From Acidimicrobiales bacterium (lineage in GTDB: Bacteria > Actinomycetota > Acidimicrobiia > Acidimicrobiales > SZUA-35), in the NCBI GenBank assembly GCA_024641625.1, contig JAHECQ010000272.1:1-5522 (forward strand): a DNA stretch of 5,522 bases. The letters are read 5' to 3'. The position numbers and the translations under genes were made by a program. Every line of letters starts with the position of its first letter. The first letter of the stretch is position 1. This document shows positions 1 through 5,363 of this stretch, one piece after another. The notes under the pieces are model-generated. The model was not told the DNA's origin and searched no databases. It saw only the letters and a program-made list of their open reading frames with translations.

Positions 1-377
1 CCGACTGCTACCGCCAGCGGAGCTTCCTCGACGCCGGTGTCGTGCTCCCCGGAAGCTCCGATCGGCCGGTGGTCAACGGTTCGCCACTGCTCGGCATCCA
101 TGATCTGGTCAACCAGCGCACCGCTCAGGGCTCCCCGTTCAACCCGCAGGAAGCGTTGACACCCGAGCAGGCCATCTGGGCCTACACCTACGCCTCGGCC
201 TATGCCGCGTTCGACGAGACGAAGAAGGGTTCGCTGAGCATCGGCAAGCTGGCTGATCTCACGGTGCTCGATCGGGACCCCACCACCATTGCGCCGGAGC
301 AGATTGCCGAGACCCAGGTGGTGGCCACCATGGTCGGAGGTTCCTTCGAATTCGACCAACTGGGTTTGAACGCGTAA
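1..377 (+). CDS. YtcJ-type amidohydrolase, C-terminal part (5' end outside window)
   Basis: The open frame enters from the left edge (first full codon at 3) and gives 124 residues to a TAA stop at 375-377. It matches the C-terminus of amidohydrolase family 3 (YtcJ-like metal-dependent hydrolases acting on C-N bonds of amides or cyclic ureas). Residues 17-23 of the visible part, GSSDRPV, correspond to the end of the metal-dependent TIM barrel, where the conserved Asp (visible residue 20) is a metal/catalytic ligand. Residues about 53-70 (LTPEQAIWAYTYASAYAAF) form the usual helix, and KKGSLSIGKLADLTVLDRDP (75-94) is the classic return to the beta-sandwich domain of this family. The histidine metal ligands of the N-terminal half are outside the window. 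The stop lies 10 bases before the crotonase gene, so it is probably in the same operon. The family is confident; the substrate is unknown. Confidence 0.88.
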   Translation, partial: DCYRQRSFLDAGVVLPGSSDRPVVNGSPLLGIHDLVNQRTAQGSPFNPQEALTPEQAIWAYTYASAYAAFDETKKGSLSIGKLADLTVLDRDPTTIAPEQIAETQVVATMVGGSFEFDQLGLNA

Positions 378-387
378 ACCTGTCGGC

Positions 388-1287
388 ATGACCTTTGCCC
401 CTGTCGATCTGATCTACGAAGTGGAGCGGGGTCGTGCGCGCATCACCCTGAACCGGCCCGAGAAGCTCAACGCACTCAACCTGCGCGTCCAGCAGGAGCT
501 GAGCGAGGCGTTGTGGGAAGCCGACAACGACACCGAGGTGCACTGCGTCATCATCAAGGGCGCCGGTCGGTCCTTCTGCTCGGGCTATGACCTCTCCGGT
601 GGAGGCAACCTCGGGACCGAGCGGGACCCGGACCGGCACTACCGTGGCGCTCGGAGCTTCGACGACGACACCTGGCAGCTCGAACGCATGCAGCAGTACC
701 TCATGCCACTGTTCGACATGCACAAGCCCAGCATCGCGCAGGTCCATGGATACTGCCTGGCCGGCGGTACCGGCATCATCGGCTTGTGCGACCTGGTGAT
801 CGTGGCCGACGACGCAACCATCGGGTTCCCACCCGCTCGGGACCTCGGCGTCCTGCCCATCACGACCTGGCTCTACAACGCCGGACCCCAGTGGGCCAAG
901 CGGTTGATCCTGACCGGCGACACGGTCACGGGAGCCGAGGCGGCCGACATCGGTCTGGCGCTGAAGGCGGTTCCCGCTGACCTGCTCGAACAAGAGGTCG
1001 AGCAGTTGGCCGACCGGATGGCCATGATCGACGCGGATCTGCTGGCGGCGAACAAGCGCGTGATCAACCTCGGCATGGAGCTCATGGGTGCCCGCACCAT
1101 GCAGCGAGTCGCGGCCGAGATCGACGCCCGCGGGCACCTTGCGCCCTCGGCCAAGCAGTGGGTACGCGACGTGAAAGAAGTGGGACTCCACCAGGTGCTC
1201 CGTCAGCGCGACGCCAAGTTCGGCGATGGTCGCGCTCGGGTGCGGGGCCCCGAGATCCGTGACGAGCACGGACGACTGATCGACTGA
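388..1287 (+). CDS. Crotonase-fold enoyl-CoA hydratase/isomerase family protein, atypical active site
   Basis: A 299-residue protein of the crotonase superfamily, which binds acyl-CoA thioesters and stabilises an enolate in an oxyanion hole. The N-terminal ITLNRPEKLNAL (19-30) and FCSGYDL (63-69, first oxyanion-hole segment) are typical. VHGYCLAGGTG (119-129) supplies the second oxyanion-hole glycine. By alignment with rat mitochondrial enoyl-CoA hydratase, the positions of Glu144 and Glu164 are Gly129 and a Pro (FPP, 147-149), so the normal water-activating pair is absent. The PPARDLG stretch (148-154) followed by TTW (159-161) resembles an actinobacterial crotonase subgroup of unclear reaction. 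The protein is about 40 residues longer than a minimal crotonase because of a Gly/Asp/Arg-rich insert (70-95) and a charged tail (274-299). ATG 388 is the first start after the upstream stop and fits the family N-terminus; no good ribosome site precedes it, which suggests coupling to the amidohydrolase. The fold is certain; whether it is a hydratase, isomerase or hydrolase is open. Confidence 0.9.
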   Translation: MTFAPVDLIYEVERGRARITLNRPEKLNALNLRVQQELSEALWEADNDTEVHCVIIKGAGRSFCSGYDLSGGGNLGTERDPDRHYRGARSFDDDTWQLERMQQYLMPLFDMHKPSIAQVHGYCLAGGTGIIGLCDLVIVADDATIGFPPARDLGVLPITTWLYNAGPQWAKRLILTGDTVTGAEAADIGLALKAVPADLLEQEVEQLADRMAMIDADLLAANKRVINLGMELMGARTMQRVAAEIDARGHLAPSAKQWVRDVKEVGLHQVLRQRDAKFGDGRARVRGPEIRDEHGRLID

Positions 1288-1304
1288 TCAACTGACCGAC
1301 TGCA
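1273..1304 (+). repeat. 8-bp tandem repeat (four copies) across the stop codon of the first crotonase gene
   Basis: Four consecutive 8-base units: CGACTGAT, CGACTGAT, CAACTGAC and CGACTGCA. The first two are identical and the last two match at 6 of 8 positions. The second unit supplies the TGA stop (1285-1287) of the crotonase gene. Because 8 is not a multiple of 3, the TGA triplets at 1277, 1285 and 1293 fall in three different reading frames, giving a stop in every frame. Confidence 0.75.
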
Positions 1305-1308
1305 CAAC

Positions 1309-1314
1309 AAGGGG
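1309..1314 (+). promoter_or_regulatory. Ribosome binding site of the LuxA-like gene
   Basis: AAGGGG ends 6 bases before ATG 1321. It is the clearest Shine-Dalgarno sequence in the window, fixes the start of the LuxA-like gene, and suggests strong independent initiation there, whereas the neighbouring genes rely on weak sites or overlaps. Confidence 0.75.
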
Positions 1315-1320
1315 AATTCG

Positions 1321-2418
1321 ATGCACGTAGGAATGGGTGTTGCCTTCCAGAACCCGGAGAACGCGTTGAGCGACGCCGAGGTCTGGAATCAGGAAGTTGC
1401 CATTGCCGTCGAAGCCGAGGACCTCGGCTTCGACTCGTTGTGGACCGTCGAACATCACTTCACCGACTACACGATGTGCCCGGATCCGGTACAGCTACTG
1501 ACCTATCTCGCCGGCAGGACCAAACACATCCAGCTGGGTACCGGGGTCATCGTGTTGCCCTGGCACGACCCGATGCGGGTGGCCGAACAGATCACCCTGC
1601 TCGACAACCTCTCCGGTGGCCGCATGATCCTGGGGATCGGTCGTGGCCTCGCCCGGGTCGAGTACGAAGGGTTCGGTGTCGACATGAACACCAGCCGCGA
1701 GCGCTTCGTCGAGATGGCCGACTGCATCCTCACCGGCCTCGAGCAGGGCTACCTCGAGTACGACGGGGAACTCATCAAGCAGCCTCGCCGTGACCTTCGA
1801 CCGGCCCCGCAGCGTTCGTTCAAGGGTCGCACCTTCGCCGCCGCGGTCAGCCCCGAGTCGATGCCGATCATGGCCAAGCTCGGCATCGGCCTCCTGGTGA
1901 TCCCCCAGAAGCCATGGAGCGTGGTCGAGGAGGACTTCCGGATCTACAACGAGGTGTACCGGGCCGAGAACGGCTCCGAGCCGCCCGCTCCACTCTGTGG
2001 CGGATTCTGCTTCGTCGACGAGAGCGCCGACCGGGCCGAGGAGATGGCCTACCAGTACATCGGCGGCTACTACGGCACCGTGCTGAAGCACTACGAATTC
2101 GGCGAGGCTCCGCACGACGGTGTCTCCGGGTACGAGTTCTACACCAACATCACCAAGTACATCGGACGCCATGGCAAAGCGAGCGCAGCCGAGGACTTCG
2201 TCAAGTTGATGCCCTACGGCACACCCGAACAAGTGCTGGAGAAGCTCGAGGTCATCCGCCAGAAGATCGGCATGGCCGCCTTCTTCCCGAACTTCGTGTA
2301 TGCCGGAATGAGCTATTCCGAGGGCCGACGCAACATGAACCTGTTCGCCGACAAGGTCATGCCCGAACTCAAGACCTGGGAGGCCCCTCCGGTCGGCCTG
2401 GCTGCGGTCACTGCATGA
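1321..2418 (+). CDS. LuxA-like flavin-dependent monooxygenase (bacterial luciferase family)
   Basis: A 365-residue TIM-barrel protein of the luciferase-like monooxygenase family, the same length class as LuxA (about 355). These enzymes use reduced FMN and oxygen to oxidise aldehydes, ketones, sulfones or chelators in the cytosol. Similarity to LuxA runs along the chain: EHHF (44-47), where His45 matches catalytic LuxA His44; LGTGVIVLP (72-80); LLDNLSGGR (93-101); LGIGRGL (104-110); and the end FADKVMPELK. The reactive LuxA Cys106 position is Gly107, as in many non-luminescent relatives. There is no partner beta subunit gene like LuxB, so a homodimer is expected. ATG 1321 has a good ribosome site (AAGGGG, 6-base spacing). 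Its TGA stop overlaps the ATG of the next gene in ATGA. Use of FMNH2 is inferred from LuxA similarity; the substrate is unknown and F420 use cannot be excluded. Confidence 0.92.
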   Translation: MHVGMGVAFQNPENALSDAEVWNQEVAIAVEAEDLGFDSLWTVEHHFTDYTMCPDPVQLLTYLAGRTKHIQLGTGVIVLPWHDPMRVAEQITLLDNLSGGRMILGIGRGLARVEYEGFGVDMNTSRERFVEMADCILTGLEQGYLEYDGELIKQPRRDLRPAPQRSFKGRTFAAAVSPESMPIMAKLGIGLLVIPQKPWSVVEEDFRIYNEVYRAENGSEPPAPLCGGFCFVDESADRAEEMAYQYIGGYYGTVLKHYEFGEAPHDGVSGYEFYTNITKYIGRHGKASAAEDFVKLMPYGTPEQVLEKLEVIRQKIGMAAFFPNFVYAGMSYSEGRRNMNLFADKVMPELKTWEAPPVGLAAVTA

Positions 2419-3212
2419 TGTCGGAGCGACGCGACACCTCCATGCATGACGAACTCACCTACGAAGAGGCCGATCACATCGGTGTCATCACCATCGATCG
2501 ACCCGAAGCCCGGAACGCGCTCGCCTGGTCGACCTACGACAAGCTCGAAGCCGCGGTGCGAACCAGCACGGCGCGTTGCCTGGTCATCACGGCCACCGAC
2601 CCCGCCTTCTGTTCGGGTGATGACGTCAAACAGATCATGGGCGGTGGCGACAGACCCCCGGACCTCGAAAGCCGCGCTCCCCGTCTGACTCCCGCCGCCG
2701 ATGCGCTGCTGCACACCGACATCCCGGTGATCGCGGCGATCAACGGTGCAGCGGTGGGCTGGGGCATGGAACTGGCGCTCTTCGCCGATCTGCGGGTGGC
2801 ATCCGAGCGAGCCAAGTTCGGTGAATTGTTCGTTTTGCGCGGTCTGGTGACCGACGTGGCCGGCATCGGTCGACTGGCCTCACTGGTGGGACGGGAGAAG
2901 GCGGCCGAGCTGCTGTTCACCGGCGAGATCATCGACGCCGCCGAGGCGCTTCGCATCGGGCTGGTCTCCCGCATGGTCCCCCACGAGGAGTTGATGCCGA
3001 CGGCCATGGCCCTGGCCACTCGCATTGCCGGCAATCCACCGTTGGCCGTCCAGAGCCTCAAGAGTGGTCTTCGTACCGCCGTCGACCCCGACTGGAACGA
3101 GCTGGGGATCTGGGTGTCGACCAACCTGGCCCGACTGTTCAAGACCGACGATCATCGTGAAGGGGTGAAGAGCTTTCTCGAGAAGCGAGCACCCCGCTAC
3201 ACCGGAAGCTAG
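2415..3212 (+). CDS. Enoyl-CoA hydratase/isomerase family protein (second crotonase)
   Basis: A 265-residue crotonase, close to the standard family length. ITIDRPEARNAL (25-36) and FCSGDDV (65-71) form the first CoA/oxyanion segment; INGAAVGWGMELALFAD (109-125) forms the second. Glu119 lies at the position of hydratase Glu144, but the second Glu is replaced (FGELF, 135-139). Asp147 in GLVTDVAG sits where PaaG-type enoyl-CoA isomerases carry their catalytic Asp. This favours an isomerase or a one-Glu hydratase over a standard hydratase, which is an inference. The C-terminal helix KSFLEKRAPRYTG (252-264) is typical. The start at ATG 2415 forms a 4-base ATGA overlap with the preceding stop, implying translational coupling. 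An adjacent ATG at 2418 and another in-frame ATG at 2442 (256 residues, no well-spaced ribosome site) are alternatives. It sits between two luciferase-like genes, suggesting its CoA substrate comes from their pathway. Confidence 0.92.
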   Translation: MMSERRDTSMHDELTYEEADHIGVITIDRPEARNALAWSTYDKLEAAVRTSTARCLVITATDPAFCSGDDVKQIMGGGDRPPDLESRAPRLTPAADALLHTDIPVIAAINGAAVGWGMELALFADLRVASERAKFGELFVLRGLVTDVAGIGRLASLVGREKAAELLFTGEIIDAAEALRIGLVSRMVPHEELMPTAMALATRIAGNPPLAVQSLKSGLRTAVDPDWNELGIWVSTNLARLFKTDDHREGVKSFLEKRAPRYTGS

Positions 3213-3220
3213 GTCCTGCC

Positions 3221-4099
3221 ATGAAGTTCGGCATCATGTTCTCCAACACCGGTCCCTACGCCCGCCCCGAACACGCGGCCGAACTCGCAGTGGCGGCCGA
3301 GAACTGTGGCCTCGAGTCGATCTGGGCGATCGAACACGTGGTGGTTCCCAACGGCTATGCCTCCGAGTACCCCTATCACGACTCGGGTCAGATGCCCTTC
3401 AGCAAGGACATGGACCTCCCGGACCCGCTGATCTGGTTGGCCTATGTGGCTGCACTCACCTCACGTATCCAACTGGCCACCGGCATTCTGATCGTCCCGC
3501 AGCGCAACCCGGTGGTGTTGGCCAAGGAGGTGGCGACGCTGGCGCAGTTGTCCAATGGCCGATTCCACCTCGGCATCGGGGTGGGCTGGCTGGAGGAGGA
3601 GTTCTCGATGCTCGGTGTCCCCTTCGAGCGCCGCGGCGCCCGAACCGACGAGATGATCGCCGCCATGCGAGAGCTGTGGTCATCGGAGACACACAGTACG
3701 CACCACGGCGAGTTCTACGACTTCGACGAGGCCTACCTGCGACCCCAACCACCCGGTGGCAGGGTGCCGATCATCGTGGGGGGCCATTCGACGTTGGCCG
3801 CCAAACGGGCCGGTCGGTACGGTGACGGCTTCTTCCCCGGCGGAGGTGACGTCGACGAGCTGATGGAGGTGCGCGACATGATGCGCGGGTTCGCAGCGGA
3901 GGCCGGCCGTGATCCCGACTCGATCGAGTTCACCGCTGGGGTGTGGAGCCCTCGCCGCGACGACATCGACGAGGTCAAGCGGCTCGAGGAGATGGGTATC
4001 GATCGACTGATCGTGACCCCGCCGAGCCCCAACCCGGAGGCGATCGGTCGGGCCATGGAACAGTTGGCCGAGAAGATCGCGCCGGTGGCAACGTCGTGA
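3221..4099 (+). CDS. LLM-class oxidoreductase, Rv2161c-type, probable F420-dependent
   Basis: A 292-residue luciferase-like protein, clearly of another subfamily than the gene at 1321: shorter, with the motif set of the Rv2161c-type family annotated as probable F420-dependent oxidoreductases (TIGR03619). Seen features are WAIEHVVVP (35-43), SEYPYHDSGQMP (48-59), LATGILIVPQRNP (85-97), ATLAQLSNGRFHLGIGVGW (105-123) and EFSMLGVPFERRGARTDE (127-144), then PIIVGGHS (183-190) and GDGFFPGG (201-208). The barrel is complete and ends in a short tail. F420 (or FMN) dependence and hydride transfer or monooxygenation are family-level inferences. ATG 3221 follows the previous stop by only 8 bases; AGG of the stop region (3211-3213) is the only ribosome-site candidate, so coupling is likely. 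The stop is TGA in a GTGA at 4096, which begins the unusual relay to the next gene. Confidence 0.92.
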   Translation: MKFGIMFSNTGPYARPEHAAELAVAAENCGLESIWAIEHVVVPNGYASEYPYHDSGQMPFSKDMDLPDPLIWLAYVAALTSRIQLATGILIVPQRNPVVLAKEVATLAQLSNGRFHLGIGVGWLEEEFSMLGVPFERRGARTDEMIAAMRELWSSETHSTHHGEFYDFDEAYLRPQPPGGRVPIIVGGHSTLAAKRAGRYGDGFFPGGGDVDELMEVRDMMRGFAAEAGRDPDSIEFTAGVWSPRRDDIDEVKRLEEMGIDRLIVTPPSPNPEAIGRAMEQLAEKIAPVATS

Positions 4100-4167
4100 C
4101 CGGCTCCCCATCATGAGGAGTTCTCTGTCATGAGGAGCTGTCGGTCATGACGAGGTGCCTGTGTTGA
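4096..4167 (+). other. Relay of overlapping start/stop codons linking two genes (GTGA, three ATGA, TTGA at 17-base steps)
   Basis: The stop of the LLM gene lies in GTGA (4096-4099). Reading from that GTG gives six codons and a TGA at 4114-4116 that overlaps ATG 4113. That ATG gives six codons to TGA 4131-4133 overlapping ATG 4130; the next runs to TGA 4148-4150 overlapping ATG 4147; and the last runs to TGA 4165-4167 overlapping TTG 4164, which is in frame with the following gene. The overlaps are thus at 4096, 4113, 4130, 4147 and 4164, exactly 17 bases apart. Each ATG has a GAGGAG- or GAGG-type core shortly upstream except the first. Such a layout would allow terminating ribosomes to re-initiate step by step. 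That it is used this way is inference; the arithmetic is directly visible. Confidence 0.6.
4111..4161 (+). repeat. 17-bp tandem repeat, three copies, each carrying ATGA and a Shine-Dalgarno-like core
   Basis: Units at 4111-4127, 4128-4144 and 4145-4161 all begin TCATGA followed by GGAG or CGAG. Units 1 and 2 match at 14 of 17 positions, and units 2 and 3 at 13 of 17. Weaker echoes in the same phase lie before (4094-4110, about 9 of 17) and after (4162-4170, 7 of 9), the latter already inside the next gene. The gap between the two genes is therefore almost wholly made of copies of one start-region unit, consistent with local duplication of an original overlapping stop/start junction. Confidence 0.8.
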
Positions 4168-5324
4168 GGACCCACGCCGAGCGCCTTGCTCCCTTGGCCG
4201 AGCACATCTCGGCCGCCGGACCCGGGGCCGACGCCAACCGTCGCCCCTCGACCGATGTGATGCAGGCGCTGGGCCGAGCCGGATTGCTGCGGCTGATCGT
4301 GCCGCCGCAGTACGGCGGCGAGGGGGCGACATCGAGCGAATTCCTTCGGTTCGTCGAGTCGGTCGCCCGGATCCATGGATCGACGGCGTGGACGGCGATG
4401 ACCTGTAACGAGGAGGCCGGTATCGCCAGCGCCTACCTCGAGCCCGACACCATGCGTCGGCTGTTCGTCGACGAACCCCACCAGGTGATCGCCGGGTCGG
4501 GGAATCCCAAAGGCCGGGCCCGACGGACCGAGGGGGGGTGGGTCGTTTCGGGCCGTTGGGACTTCGTCAGTGGGTGCACGGCAGCCGATCGTCTGGTGCT
4601 GACGGCCAGGGTGATCGATGCATCCCGGGACGCGCCGATACGACTCTGCTTCTTCTTGATCCGGGCCGAGCAGGCCACGATCGAGGACACGTGGAACACC
4701 CTCGGACTGCGCGGTACCGGCAGCAACGACGTGGTGCTCGATGAACTGTTCGTGTCCGACGAATGGTGCGGGATCATCGAGAATTATGGCCTGCCACGTC
4801 CCGACACCCCCTTCTATCGGTTGCCCTCCGGCTTGCGGTTCCCGTTCCCGAAGGTCGGCGTGGCCGCGGGGCTCGCCCGGTCGGCGCTCGATGAGTTCGT
4901 CGCCCTGGCCGAAGGCAAGCGTCCCCATCAGGCCCGCTCGGTGCTCGCCGAACGTCCCAGCGCCCAGATCGCCTTGGCCGAGGCCGAAGCCAAACTGTCC
5001 TCGTCGCGAGCGTGGGCCCTCGAGATGGCCGACGAACTGTGGGCCGCGGCCGCAGCGTCTCCCCTCATCGATCCGCTGCTGCACGCCCGTTGTCGCCTTG
5101 CCTGCAGCCACGCAGTGGCCTCCAGCATCGCCGCCATCGAGGCGGTCGTGACCGAAACGGGGGCGAGTGCGAACTTCGTCGCTGCCCCGGAGGATCACCG
5201 TTCGATGGGTCAACTCCTGAGTGACGCTCGTGCGGTGGCCGGCCACTTCACCGTTGGCGCCTACCAGAAGGCGATCGCCGGGCGAATCCTGCTCGGCCTC
5301 GAGCCCAACGATCCCCAATTCTGA
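4161..5324 (+). CDS. Acyl-CoA-dehydrogenase-fold flavoprotein, probable class D flavin monooxygenase
   Basis: A protein of about 387 residues with the acyl-CoA dehydrogenase fold: N-terminal helices with GLLRLIVPPQYGGEGA (41-56), a middle beta domain WVVSGRWDFVSGC (127-139), DTWNTLGLRGTGSNDV (177-191), and a C-terminal helical domain. The C-terminus lacks the catalytic-Glu segments of true dehydrogenases and ends in an SDARAVAGH-type helix. Ser137 and His362 appear to match the Ser and His of HpaB/HsaA/DszC-type monooxygenases, which oxygenate substrates with FMNH2 from a separate reductase. Monooxygenase is preferred, but an acyl-CoA dehydrogenase-like role is possible. GTG 4161 was chosen because GAGG (4152-4155) lies 5 bases upstream; TTG 4164, one codon later (8-base spacing), is the start in phase with the 17-bp repeats, and GTG 4155 has no ribosome site. 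No reductase gene is visible. Confidence 0.87.
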   Translation: MLRTHAERLAPLAEHISAAGPGADANRRPSTDVMQALGRAGLLRLIVPPQYGGEGATSSEFLRFVESVARIHGSTAWTAMTCNEEAGIASAYLEPDTMRRLFVDEPHQVIAGSGNPKGRARRTEGGWVVSGRWDFVSGCTAADRLVLTARVIDASRDAPIRLCFFLIRAEQATIEDTWNTLGLRGTGSNDVVLDELFVSDEWCGIIENYGLPRPDTPFYRLPSGLRFPFPKVGVAAGLARSALDEFVALAEGKRPHQARSVLAERPSAQIALAEAEAKLSSSRAWALEMADELWAAAAASPLIDPLLHARCRLACSHAVASSIAAIEAVVTETGASANFVAAPEDHRSMGQLLSDARAVAGHFTVGAYQKAIAGRILLGLEPNDPQF

Positions 5325-5363
5325 GTGGGAGCGAACCAACCGGTCGTGCTACGAAGTACGGCC

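Noticed and set aside
259..1269. Antisense open frame (336 codons) opposite the first crotonase
   Set aside because: The translation shows no family motif and the sense strand encodes a well-supported crotonase; this is typical shadow coding in high-GC DNA.
1914..2414. In-frame upstream extension of the second crotonase inside the LuxA-like gene
   Set aside because: The extension is arginine-rich, overlaps the well-matched C-terminal half of the LuxA-like protein in another frame, and the crotonase fold is complete from 2415.
4111..4161. CRISPR or attachment-site reading of the 17-bp repeats
   Set aside because: The units are directly adjacent with no spacers, too short for CRISPR, and there is no integrase or tRNA gene nearby.
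4532..4538. Run of seven G as a possible frameshift site in the ACAD-fold gene
   Set aside because: The frame and the domain motifs continue unbroken on both sides, so no frameshift is needed.
5311..5331. Possible terminator after the ACAD-fold gene (CCCC ... TGGG)
   Set aside because: The stem is only about 4 base pairs with no following T run, so it is not a credible terminator.
4128..5339. Long antisense open frame (403 codons) opposite the ACAD-fold gene
   Set aside because: It mirrors the GC-rich third positions of a clear sense gene, its translation has low complexity and no recognisable domain, and it runs across a gene junction.
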